Origin: Acidobacteriota bacterium
Lineage (GTDB): Bacteria; Acidobacteriota; Thermoanaerobaculia; Gp7-AA8
Direction of reading: 5' to 3'
Assembly (NCBI GenBank): GCA_003222375.1
Contig: QHVX01000065.1
Location: forward strand, 1-16,449
Length of the DNA: 16,449 nucleotides
Of this stretch, positions 8,168 to 16,270 are shown piece after piece (the first letter of the stretch is position 1; each line of letters begins with the position of its first letter). Both the position numbers and the translations under genes were made by a program. The notes beneath the pieces are model-generated. The model worked only from the letters and a program-made list of their open reading frames with translations, had not been told where the DNA came from and made no database searches.

Positions 8168-9240
8168 TTCTCACGAGAATCACCGCGCGGAATTTCCGCA
8201 ACCTCGCCGACAGCCCGATCGATTTTCATCCCGCCACGAACCTCGTGGTCGGCCGCAACGGCCAGGGCAAGACGAACCTCCTCGAAGCGATCTACTTCCT
8301 GGCGACCACGAAATCGTTCCGCACTCCCCGCCTGGCGAGCGTCATTCGCTTCGGCGAAAGCAGCGTGTATATCGCCGGCGCGTTGCGAAGGCTCGAAGTG
8401 GAGAAAACGATCTCGGTTGGACTCGAGCTCGGCGAGCAGCGCCGCCGCGTTCTCCTGATCAACGAAGAGCGCGTGACGCTTCCAACCTACGTTTCCGCGA
8501 TGAGCGTCTTCGCGTTTTCGTCGGCGCGGCTGGAAATCATCCGCGGCGCGCCCGAAGAGCGGAGAAGATTTCTCGATCGGGGAATTGCGAGCGTCGAGCC
8601 CTCGTATCTCGACGCCCTCAATCGCTACGCGCGAATCCTGAAACAGCGCAACGCGCTTTTGCAAAGCGGATCCGCGACGCCGGCTGCGCTCGATCCGTGG
8701 GACGCCGAGTTCACCGACGCGGGTGGAACCATTCAGAAAGTGCGCGGTGCGTACACCGAACTGCTCGCGCGGAAATTCGATGCGATCGTCGCCGAGCACG
8801 GTTACCACCTGCGCGGCCTTCGCATCGACTACCGCGCCAGCAGTGCCGACGATTTGCGCTCTCTACGCCGTGAAGAGTTACGCACGCGCGTGAGTCTCTC
8901 CGGCCCGCAACGCGACAACCTCGATTTCACGATCGATGGCCGCAACGCTTCCGAAGTCGTATCTGCAGGCGAGCAAAAGATGGTCGTCCTCTTTCTGAAA
9001 TTCGCGAAATTGGAGCTTTTTCGCGAGAAATTCGACGAGCCTGCGATCTTTCTCCTCGACGACATCGATGCCGAGCTCGACCTCGAAGTTTTGGAGAAAT
9101 TATTGTCGCGTTTGCCCTCGAAAACGCAGGTTTTCGCAACCTCGGCCAAGGAGCGATTTCTGGCCGCTTTGGAGGCCGGTGCACACCGCCGCTTAACAAT
9201 TGAAAACGGGAGAGTTGCGGTCACAAGAGATTTCCCGTAA
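8164..9240 (+). CDS. recF: DNA replication and repair protein RecF
   Basis: RecF is an SMC-like ATPase that, with RecO and RecR, helps load RecA at single-strand gaps and stalled forks. The 358-aa protein has Walker A GRNGQGKTN at 30-38, the ABC signature as SAGEQK at 267-272 (usually S-x-G-Q-Q-R/K), and Walker B FLLDDIDAELD near 295-305. The N-terminus LTRITARNFRNL is typical. The start is TTG at 8164-8166, overlapping the dnaN TGA. Family alignment leaves no better choice because the conserved L-x-L-x-N-F-R-N begins at once. Translation is probably coupled to dnaN. A 116-bp gap without a clear gene separates it from gyrB. Confidence 0.96.
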   Translation: MILTRITARNFRNLADSPIDFHPATNLVVGRNGQGKTNLLEAIYFLATTKSFRTPRLASVIRFGESSVYIAGALRRLEVEKTISVGLELGEQRRRVLLINEERVTLPTYVSAMSVFAFSSARLEIIRGAPEERRRFLDRGIASVEPSYLDALNRYARILKQRNALLQSGSATPAALDPWDAEFTDAGGTIQKVRGAYTELLARKFDAIVAEHGYHLRGLRIDYRASSADDLRSLRREELRTRVSLSGPQRDNLDFTIDGRNASEVVSAGEQKMVVLFLKFAKLELFREKFDEPAIFLLDDIDAELDLEVLEKLLSRLPSKTQVFATSAKERFLAALEAGAHRRLTIENGRVAVTRDFP

Positions 9241-9356
9241 ACGCGGCCAAAAAACGCAATTTCGCGCTACAATTCAGCGTTACGTTTTGCGGTGCAACGC
9301 ACTCACAAATCCCACCGGGTTCAGCCAGCCAAAAAGAGCCGTTAGAAAGACAATCG

Positions 9357-11744
9357 ATGGCAGAAAACTACACCGCAGAAGACATCAAAGTACTCAAGGG
9401 CCTCGCCGCCGTACGCAAGCGTCCGGGGATGTACATCGGCGATACCGATGACCTCAGCGGACTGCATCACATGGTGTACGAAGTCGTCGATAACGCCATC
9501 GACGAGGCTCTGGCCGGCTTTGCGGACCGAGTAATCGTCACGATCCACGCTGACAATTCCGTGACCGTTGAAGATAACGGCCGCGGCATCCCGGTCGACC
9601 TGCACAAAGAAGAAGGGCGCTCAGCAGCCGAGGTCATCATGACCGAGCTGCACTCGGGCGGAAAGTTCGACAACAACTCGTACAAGGTATCCGGCGGACT
9701 TCATGGCGTCGGCGTGTCGGTTGTGAACTTTCTTTCCGAGTGGCTGGAGCTCGAGATTCATCGCGACGGGTTCGTCTGGCGTCAGCGATACGAGCGCGGC
9801 GTTCCACTCGCTTCGATCGAGCGCGGCGAAAAAACGAATCGCCGCGGTACGAACGTGACGTTCAAGGCCGACGCCGAGATTTTCTCGGTGAGCGAAATGA
9901 ACTACGAGACGCTTTCGCAGCGTCTTCGCGAGCTGGCGTTCCTCAACTCCGGGGTAACGATCTCGATCACTGACGAGCGCAGCGAGAAGCAGCACGAATT
10001 CAAGTACGAGGGTGGCATCGTCTCGTTCGTCAGGGACATCAACAAGAACAAGATGCCGATTCACGAGGAGCCGATTCTCATCCGCGATGAAAAAGACGGC
10101 GAGATGGTGGAGATCGCGCTGCAGTGGAACGAGGGTTACACCGAAAACGTGTACGCCTTCACGAATACGATCAAGAACGCTGACGGCGGCACGCATCTCA
10201 TCGGCTTCAAAGCCGCGCTGACGCGCACGATCGTGCGCTACGCCAATCGGGAAGGGATTCTCGACAAGGCGAAGCTGACCATCGAAGGCGACGACGTCCG
10301 CGAAGGCCTGACCTCGGTCATCTCGGTCAAGGTCCGCGATCCGAAGTTCTCATCGCAGACCAAAGACAAGCTCGTCTCTTCGCACGTCAAGACGTGGGTC
10401 GAGCAAGTGATCAACCAGCGGCTCGGCGAATATCTCGAAGAGACACCGCGCGACGCGCGAAGAATCGTCGAGAAGATCGTCGAAGCTGCGCGTGCGCGTG
10501 AGGCGGCCCGGAAAGCTCGCGAGCTGACGCGACGGAAGGGCGCCCTCGACTCGGCTTCGCTTCCCGGAAAGCTCGCAGACTGTCAGGAGCGCGATCCGAA
10601 ATGGTCCGAGATCTTCCTCGTCGAGGGCGACTCGGCAGGTGGATCGGCGAAGCAGGGTCGCGACCGGCGCTTCCAGGCGATTCTTCCGCTGAAGGGCAAG
10701 ATCCTCAACGTCGAAAAAGCGCGCCTCGACAAGATGCTGTCGTCCGAAGAAATCCGGCTGATGATCACCGCGCTCGGCGCCGGCATTGGCACCGACGACT
10801 TCGATCTCACGAAGCTGCGCTACCACAAGGTCATCATCATGACCGACGCCGACGTCGACGGCTCGCACATCCGCACGCTGATCCTGACCTTCTTCTACCG
10901 CCAGATGAAAGAAGTGATCGAGCGCGGGCACCTCTTCATCGCGCAGCCGCCGCTGTTCAAGATCTCGCAAGGCAAGAAAGACAACTACCTCAAAGACGAA
11001 GGCGAAAAGACGCGCTTTCTACTCAACCGCGTCGCCGAGTCGGTCGAGATCACGCCGAAAAAAGGTCTGGCCATCAAGGGCGAAGCCCTCGTCACGATGC
11101 TGCAGCGGATGGAGGAGTATCAGAATCACGGTCGCAAAGTTCACGCGCGCGGGTTCCCGCGCGAGGCGCTCGATGTCCTGTTCGCGGAGGGGTTCAGCGA
11201 TCGCACAGCGCTCGCCGATCCGGACAAGCGCGCGACGCTCGAGGCGGCTTTGAAGAAAGCCGGCTTCGATCACGTGCGGCAGATGAGCGATCCCGAGACC
11301 GAGGCGCCGTTGATCCAGTTCAACGTTGGCGGCAACGGGACGGGAAAGAAAGCGGTCATCGACAACGAGCTATTGTCGCAGTACGAGTTCCGCCAAACGG
11401 CGAAAGCGTACGAGACGCTCTCGGCATTCGGGCTGCCGCCGTATTCGGTCAAGCACTCCGATGAGACGGCGCTGCTCACGAACGTCGACGACGTTCTCGC
11501 GCACGTGTACAAGCTCGCTGAAAAAGGTCTCAGCATTCAGCGTTACAAAGGCCTCGGTGAAATGAATCCGGAGCAGCTGTGGGAAACCACCATGAATCCG
11601 CTGACGCGGCGCTTGCTGCAGGTCACGATCGCCGACGCAGTCGAAGCTGAGTACCTGTTCACGACGCTGATGGGCGACCAAGTCGATCCGCGTCGCGATT
11701 TCATTCAGAAAAACGCATTGGAAGTGAAAAACCTAGATATCTGA
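9357..11744 (+). CDS. gyrB: DNA gyrase subunit B
   Basis: This is the ATPase and TOPRIM subunit of gyrase, which introduces negative supercoils. It is 795 aa. The GHKL ATPase domain shows EVVDNAIDEALAG (42-54), VEDNGRGIPV (71-80) and GGLHGVGVSVVN near 115-126. The TOPRIM domain shows LVEGDSAGGSAKQGRDR from about 420, KGKILNVEKA near 446-455 and MTDADVDGSHIRTL near 494-507. The C-terminal YKGLGEMNPEQLWETTM motif is present. The length reflects an insert of roughly 170 aa after TOPRIM (about 550-730), as in long Gram-negative GyrB. The ATG at 9357 has only a weak AGAAAGA upstream. A TACAAT at 9268-9273 could be a -10 box but has no matching -35. Confidence 0.98.
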   Translation: MAENYTAEDIKVLKGLAAVRKRPGMYIGDTDDLSGLHHMVYEVVDNAIDEALAGFADRVIVTIHADNSVTVEDNGRGIPVDLHKEEGRSAAEVIMTELHSGGKFDNNSYKVSGGLHGVGVSVVNFLSEWLELEIHRDGFVWRQRYERGVPLASIERGEKTNRRGTNVTFKADAEIFSVSEMNYETLSQRLRELAFLNSGVTISITDERSEKQHEFKYEGGIVSFVRDINKNKMPIHEEPILIRDEKDGEMVEIALQWNEGYTENVYAFTNTIKNADGGTHLIGFKAALTRTIVRYANREGILDKAKLTIEGDDVREGLTSVISVKVRDPKFSSQTKDKLVSSHVKTWVEQVINQRLGEYLEETPRDARRIVEKIVEAARAREAARKARELTRRKGALDSASLPGKLADCQERDPKWSEIFLVEGDSAGGSAKQGRDRRFQAILPLKGKILNVEKARLDKMLSSEEIRLMITALGAGIGTDDFDLTKLRYHKVIIMTDADVDGSHIRTLILTFFYRQMKEVIERGHLFIAQPPLFKISQGKKDNYLKDEGEKTRFLLNRVAESVEITPKKGLAIKGEALVTMLQRMEEYQNHGRKVHARGFPREALDVLFAEGFSDRTALADPDKRATLEAALKKAGFDHVRQMSDPETEAPLIQFNVGGNGTGKKAVIDNELLSQYEFRQTAKAYETLSAFGLPPYSVKHSDETALLTNVDDVLAHVYKLAEKGLSIQRYKGLGEMNPEQLWETTMNPLTRRLLQVTIADAVEAEYLFTTLMGDQVDPRRDFIQKNALEVKNLDI

Positions 11745-11750
11745 GACTAC

Positions 11751-11825
11751 GTCATCCTGAGCCGCGAAGTCGGCGAAGGATCTCCCGCTATGCAGATTGA
11801 GATCCTTCGCTGCGCTCAGGATGAC
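11751..11825. repeat. imperfect palindromic intergenic repeat between gyrB and gyrA
   Basis: GTCATCCTGAGC (11751-11762) pairs perfectly with GCTCAGGATGAC (11814-11825). GAAGGATCTC (11775-11784) pairs perfectly with GAGATCCTTC (11799-11808). The unpaired parts are a 14-nt loop and an asymmetric internal bulge (12 nt against 5 nt). The element can be read as two inverted copies of a GTCATCCTGAGC...GAAGGATCTC unit, a motif I recall as a recurrent intergenic repeat in several GC-rich phyla. It fills most of the 92-bp gap and ends 11 nt before the gyrA ATG. There is no run of T after the stem, so it is not a standard terminator. No second copy was found in the window. Confidence 0.85.
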
Positions 11826-11836
11826 GAAACATACGA

Positions 11837-14215
11837 ATGGCAGATTTCGACTACCACAACTTCAACGACCAGCGCCTGCCGGTCAACATCGAAGATGAGA
11901 TGCGCAAGTCGTATCTCGACTATGCGATGTCGGTCATCATCGGCCGCGCGCTTCCCGATGTCCGCGACGGCCTGAAGCCCGTTCACCGCCGCATCCTTTA
12001 CGGGATGTACGAGCAGGGCAACACCGCCGGCCGCGCTTACAAGAAATCCGCTCGCATCGTCGGCGACGTGATGGGCAAGTACCACCCGCACGGAGACAGC
12101 GCGATTTACGACGCCGTCGTCCGCATGGCGCAGGACTTCTCCATGCGCTATGAGCTCGTCGACGGCCAGGGCAACTTCGGCTCGCTCGACGGCGACAACC
12201 CGGCGGCCATGCGTTACACCGAAGTCCGTCTCACGCGCCTCGCTGAAGAGCTGATGCGCGACGACATCGAAAAGGAGACCGTCGATTGGGTCCCCAATTA
12301 CGACGGCACCGAGCGCGAGCCGTCCGTTCTTCCGGCGAAGTTCCCGAACCTGCTCGTCAACGGCTCGTCCGGCATCGCCGTCGGCATGGCCACCAACATC
12401 CCTCCGCACAACCTCGGCGAAGTCATCGACGCGTGCCTGATGATGATCGAGAAGCCGAAGTCGACGGTGGTCGATCTGATGAAGGTCCTTCCCGGGCCCG
12501 ATTTTCCGACGGCCGGCTTCATTCACGGCGGCGAAGGAATCTTTCAGGCCTACAGCACCGGCCGCGGCATCGTGCAGATGCGCGCGCGTGCAGTCATCGA
12601 GACTTCGAAGAAGGGCGACAAGCAGCAGATCGTCGTGACGGAGATTCCGTACATGACGAACAAAGCGCGCCTGCTCGAGAGAATCGCAGAAATGGTGCGC
12701 GAGAAGAGGATCGACGGCATTGCCGATCTCCGCGACGAATCGGATCGCGAAGGCATCCGCATCGTGATCGAGCTGAAGCGCGCCGAGGTCCCGGAAGTCG
12801 TACTGAACAATCTCTACAGCGCCACGCAGATGCAGACGACGTTCGGAATCATCTTCCTGGCGATCGTCAACAACAAGCCCGAGGTCATGGACCTCCCGAC
12901 GATGCTCAAGCATTTCGTCGAGCATCGAAAAGAAATCGTTGTTCGCCGGACGCGCTTCGACCTGAAAAAGGCCGAGGAGCGCGAACACATCCTGGCCGGC
13001 CTGGTCATCGCGCTCGACAACATCGATCGCGTGATCGCCTTGATCCGCGGGAGCAAGACGCCGCCCGACGCCAAAACGGCGTTGATGACGCAGTTCGGCC
13101 TGAGCGATGTGCAGTCACAGGCAATCCTCGACATGCGCTTGCAGCGGTTGACGAGTCTCGAAGCTGGAAAGGTGCGCGATGAGCGTGAAGAAGTTCTCGC
13201 GACCATCAAAAAGCTCCGCGAGATCCTCGGATCCGAGCAGCTCGTGCTGAGCATCATTTCCGACGAATTGCGTCAGATCAAAGAACAATACGGCGACAAG
13301 CGCCGGACCGAGATCGTGGCCGAGGCCACCACGATCACGATCGAAGACATGATCGCCGACGAAGACATGGTCATCACCGTGTCGCGCGGCGGCTACATCA
13401 AGCGGTCGCCGCTCTCGCTCTATCGACAGCAGCGGCGCGGCGGCAAGGGCCGCATCGGCATGGCTACCAAAGAAGAGGACATCGTCGAGCATCTGTTCGT
13501 CGCCTCGACGCATGCGTACGTGCTGGTGTTCACCGACAAGGGCAAGCTGCACTGGCTCAAGGTGCACGCGATTCCCGAGGTCGGGCCGAACGCGCGCGGC
13601 AAGGCGATCGTCAATCTGCTCTCCGTCGAGGCGGGCGAGAACGTTCGGGCGCTCCTGACGACCCGCGATTTTCCGGAAGGCAAATTCGTCGTGATGACGA
13701 CGCGGGCCGGCAAGATCAAGAAGACCGATCTCTCCGCGTTCTCGAACGTGCGTCAGACCGGAATCATCGCCATCGACATCAACGAAGGCGATGACCTGTA
13801 CGCCGCGCGCCTGTCCAATGGTCAATCCGACATCTTCATCGGCACGCATGGCGGCCGCGCCATTCGATTCCATGAGTCCGAGGTTCGTCCGATGGGCCGC
13901 GGGGCGGCGGGCGTGAAGGGGATTTCACTTCGCGAAGGCGACTTCGTTGTCGAGATGGACGTCCTTCCTGCGTCGACCGAGGCGGTTGGATCCGATGAGA
14001 CGCGCGAGGAAGCGGAGAGCGATGCCGAGATCGTCGCGACCGACAATCGCGGCTACATTCTCACCGTCACCGAGCGCGGCTTCGGCAAACGCACGCCGGT
14101 TTCGCTCTATCCCCTCGTGCACCGTGGCGGCATGGGCGTGATCAACATCAAGGTGACCGAGAAGAACGCTGCTCATCACCGAGCAGGGAATGATCATCCG
14201 CACGCGCGTCCGTGA
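11837..14215 (+). CDS. gyrA: DNA gyrase subunit A, last part of the C-terminal domain lost by a frame break
   Basis: This is the DNA cleavage and wrapping subunit of gyrase. As read it is 792 aa. The breakage-reunion domain has KYHPHGDSAIYD at 81-92 (the quinolone-target Ser and Asp positions are unmutated) and catalytic Tyr127 in AAMRYTEV. The gyrase-specific GyrA box QRRGGKG lies near 532-538, so this is GyrA rather than ParC. Up to N777 (VINIKVTEKN) the C-terminal beta-pinwheel is normal. The last 15 residues (AAHHRAGNDHPHARP) are unrelated to the family. The expected continuation (LLITEQGMIIRTRV) is in the next frame at 14169-14372. No Shine-Dalgarno sequence is seen before the ATG; a repeat hairpin lies there instead. 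Confidence 0.95.
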   Translation: MADFDYHNFNDQRLPVNIEDEMRKSYLDYAMSVIIGRALPDVRDGLKPVHRRILYGMYEQGNTAGRAYKKSARIVGDVMGKYHPHGDSAIYDAVVRMAQDFSMRYELVDGQGNFGSLDGDNPAAMRYTEVRLTRLAEELMRDDIEKETVDWVPNYDGTEREPSVLPAKFPNLLVNGSSGIAVGMATNIPPHNLGEVIDACLMMIEKPKSTVVDLMKVLPGPDFPTAGFIHGGEGIFQAYSTGRGIVQMRARAVIETSKKGDKQQIVVTEIPYMTNKARLLERIAEMVREKRIDGIADLRDESDREGIRIVIELKRAEVPEVVLNNLYSATQMQTTFGIIFLAIVNNKPEVMDLPTMLKHFVEHRKEIVVRRTRFDLKKAEEREHILAGLVIALDNIDRVIALIRGSKTPPDAKTALMTQFGLSDVQSQAILDMRLQRLTSLEAGKVRDEREEVLATIKKLREILGSEQLVLSIISDELRQIKEQYGDKRRTEIVAEATTITIEDMIADEDMVITVSRGGYIKRSPLSLYRQQRRGGKGRIGMATKEEDIVEHLFVASTHAYVLVFTDKGKLHWLKVHAIPEVGPNARGKAIVNLLSVEAGENVRALLTTRDFPEGKFVVMTTRAGKIKKTDLSAFSNVRQTGIIAIDINEGDDLYAARLSNGQSDIFIGTHGGRAIRFHESEVRPMGRGAAGVKGISLREGDFVVEMDVLPASTEAVGSDETREEAESDAEIVATDNRGYILTVTERGFGKRTPVSLYPLVHRGGMGVINIKVTEKNAAHHRAGNDHPHARP

Positions 14216-14372
14216 TCTGCGATCGATGGGCCGCTCCACGCAGGGCGTGAAGGTCATCAACGTCGAGGAAAATGATCGTGTCGTCGCGGCCGTGAAGCTC
14301 GTGGAGAGAGAACAAGGCGACGAAAACGGCAGCGAACCGACGCCGCCGCCCGCCACCGAATCCGTGCACTGA
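14169..14372 (+). pseudogene. gyrA: displaced 3' end of gyrA (rest of the last pinwheel blade and acidic tail)
   Basis: In the +1 frame relative to gyrA, this stretch reads LLITEQGMIIRTRVRDLRSMGRSTQGVKVINVEENDRVVAAVKLVERE and then a short Glu/Pro-rich tail ending at TGA 14370-14372. This is unmistakably the normal C-terminal end of GyrA. Compared with E. coli and B. subtilis GyrA, the Gly after EKN and about 13 more residues before LLIT are missing. A deletion of about 41 nt would explain both the missing residues and the shift. Adding 41 nt gives an intact 858-aa reading frame, within the family's normal range. It has no start of its own apart from an ATG at 14190 and is probably not a separate gene. 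Confidence 0.85.
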
Positions 14373-15844
14373 TGCCCGGCTCGCTCTTCCCGACCACGCG
14401 GCGCAGCGTCATCGAGGCGCTCCGCAGCGGGGACGTGGAAGAGCGCACGCGCGCATACGACACGCTGGCGGCGATCTACTGGCGGCCGCTGTACAAATAT
14501 GCGCGCATCATTCACGGCCGGGATGCTACCGATGCCGAAGATCTCACGCAGTCGCTCATGCTGCAGGCGTTCGAGCGCGGCGGCCTCGAGGGTTACGATT
14601 CGCGCCGCGCGTCATTTCGCACATTCTTGCGCGTAGTGTTCGATCGCCTCATCGCGAATCACGACAAGCATGCAGCACGATTGAAGCGCGGCGGGCATTT
14701 CGACTTCTTCTCTGCTGAAGTCGAGCTCAATTTGGAGCATGCCACAGAAGATCCGGAAGAATATTTTCAACAGCAGTGGATCAAGAGCCTGTTTGCGACC
14801 GCAGTCGATCGCTGCCGGGAGGCCCTCGACCCGCTGACCTTCGCAATCTTCGAATCCTACGATCTCGCGCCGGAGGCCGGCGTAACTTACACGAAACTCG
14901 CGCGCGATCACGGCGTGAGCGAGATGACGATCACGAACCGACTGGCCGGTGCTCGACGGCGATTTCGTGAGATCGCGCTCGCGCTGGTTCGTGAGATCAC
15001 GGCGTCGGAGGAGGAATTCCGCAACGAGGCTCGCGCCCTCTTTGCCGTATTTCGCTTGCGCGACGTGGCCGTGCGTCCCGATTTCGAGGGCACACGTTAC
15101 ACGCTCGTACGCGAGATCGCGCGCGGCGGGATGGGAATTGTCTACGAAGCGATCGATCGCGAGCTGAATCGACGCGTTGCGATCAAAGTTGCCGGGACCC
15201 AAAGCCGCATCGAAGCGGAGCTGATCGCTGGACTCGAACATCCCGGCATCATCCCGATCCACGATGCCGGTGTGCTTCCCGACGGGCGCGCGTTCTACGT
15301 GATGAAGCTCGTGCGGGGATCAACTCTCAGCGAGACACCCCACGGCGTGGCAGAAGCGGTCCGCCTTTGCGTGCGGATCTCAGAGCCGGTTGCATTCGCG
15401 CACGCGCGTGGCGTCGTGCATCGCGATTTGAAACCCTCGAACATCATGCTCGGCGAGTTCGGCGAGGTACTCGTGATGGATTGGGGTGTCGCCGTTGCGG
15501 GTACGCCGGGATATATGGCGCCCGAAGAGGAACGAACGCCGCGGAGCGATGTCTTTGCGCTCGGAGTGCTGCTACGCGAATTTCTCGCACGCGAAAACGT
15601 TCCGCGCAGGCTTCGCGCAATCGTCACAAAAGCGACGGCGCGCGATCCGAACGATCGTTACGCATCCGCGCGCGAATTCTCCGAAGACCTCGTTCGCTTC
15701 CTCGACGATCAGCCGGTCGCGGCTTACCCCGAGAACGCCGTGGATGTTCTGCTGCGGTGGGTACATCGGAATCGCGCGCTGCTCGCGGTCATCGCGGCGT
15801 ATCTCGTCATGCGGATCGTCGTGCTTCTCATCTGGCACCGTTAA
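14372..15844 (+). CDS. ECF-like sigma factor fused to a Ser/Thr protein kinase with a C-terminal membrane anchor
   Basis: The protein has 490 aa in one open frame. Residues 28-108 form sigma-70 region 2 (YWRPLYKYARI, then DAEDLTQSLMLQAFE). Residues 145-205 form region 4, with a helix-turn-helix in VTYTKLARDHGVSEMTITNRLAGARRRF. Residues 243-447 are a compact Hanks-type kinase. It has glycine loop ARGGMG (250-255), catalytic Lys272 in VAIK, helix-C Glu281, HRDLKPSN (350-357, catalytic Asp352), DWG (370-372) and APE (383-385). Only a few residues separate DWG from GTPGYMAPE, so the activation loop is very short. Residues 469-488 are hydrophobic and followed by only two residues, which suggests a tail anchor with both main domains in the cytoplasm. 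Its ATG overlaps the ancestral gyrA TGA (TGATG) and has no Shine-Dalgarno sequence. The domain calls are firm; the regulatory role is inferred. Confidence 0.9.
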   Translation: MPGSLFPTTRRSVIEALRSGDVEERTRAYDTLAAIYWRPLYKYARIIHGRDATDAEDLTQSLMLQAFERGGLEGYDSRRASFRTFLRVVFDRLIANHDKHAARLKRGGHFDFFSAEVELNLEHATEDPEEYFQQQWIKSLFATAVDRCREALDPLTFAIFESYDLAPEAGVTYTKLARDHGVSEMTITNRLAGARRRFREIALALVREITASEEEFRNEARALFAVFRLRDVAVRPDFEGTRYTLVREIARGGMGIVYEAIDRELNRRVAIKVAGTQSRIEAELIAGLEHPGIIPIHDAGVLPDGRAFYVMKLVRGSTLSETPHGVAEAVRLCVRISEPVAFAHARGVVHRDLKPSNIMLGEFGEVLVMDWGVAVAGTPGYMAPEEERTPRSDVFALGVLLREFLARENVPRRLRAIVTKATARDPNDRYASAREFSEDLVRFLDDQPVAAYPENAVDVLLRWVHRNRALLAVIAAYLVMRIVVLLIWHR

Positions 15845-15886
15845 AGGATTTCGCGCCGAAGTTGAATAGGCTTCCGGAGGGTAAAC

Positions 15887-16267
15887 ATGAACAAAATCGC
15901 TCTCGGTCTGTTACTCGGCGCATTCCTGGGTGCACTTGATGGCGCCACGGCCTGGTTTACGCCGGAAGCGCGCGCGGGAATCATCGGCATCATCATCGGG
16001 TCGACGATCAAGGGCATGATTGCCGGCTTCGCCGCCGGCTGGTTCGCTCGCAAAGTGCAATCGGTCGCGGCGGGAGTTCTCTTCGGGCTTGCCGTCGGCG
16101 CGATCCTGGCCGGAATCATCGTCGCTCTGCAGCATGGACAGCATGCCTTCGCGATCATGCTTCCTGGCAGTTGCGTCGGCGCGATTGTGGGATGGGCGAC
16201 GCAGCGCTACGGACGCGGATCTACAGAAAAGAATGGGGTTGTGGCGCCTTCGCACCGTACAATCTGA
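15887..16267 (+). CDS. small glycine-rich four-helix membrane protein, function unknown
   Basis: The protein is 126 aa and I do not recognise the family. It is dominated by four hydrophobic, Gly/Ala-rich stretches at about residues 4-24, 31-53, 59-81 and 86-104. Their repeated GxxxG-like spacing (GAFLGALDG, GIIGIIIG, GFAAGWF, GLAVGAILAG) favours tight helix packing. The C-terminal 20 residues are polar. The ATG has an excellent ribosome binding site, GGAGGG about 5 nt upstream, so it is well translated independently. It starts 42 bp after the sigma-kinase gene on the same strand, which makes a shared transcript likely. It might be a membrane partner of the tail-anchored sigma-kinase, but nothing in the sequence proves this. 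Confidence 0.82.
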   Translation: MNKIALGLLLGAFLGALDGATAWFTPEARAGIIGIIIGSTIKGMIAGFAAGWFARKVQSVAAGVLFGLAVGAILAGIIVALQHGQHAFAIMLPGSCVGAIVGWATQRYGRGSTEKNGVVAPSHRTI

Positions 16268-16270
16268 GGC

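Noticed and set aside
9241..9356. gyrB promoter in the recF-gyrB gap
   Set aside because: A TACAAT at 9268-9273 exists, but no -35-like hexamer is found at a usable distance and there is no TG extension, so support is too weak to list.
11751..11825. Rho-independent terminator between gyrB and gyrA
   Set aside because: The stem is interrupted and is not followed by a T run. The sequence is better explained as a repeat element.
11816..12988. 390-aa open frame antisense to gyrA, and similar long antisense frames over gyrB, dnaN and mnmG
   Set aside because: Long shadow frames are expected opposite GC-rich codon usage. They show no recognisable domains and lie opposite clearly conserved genes.
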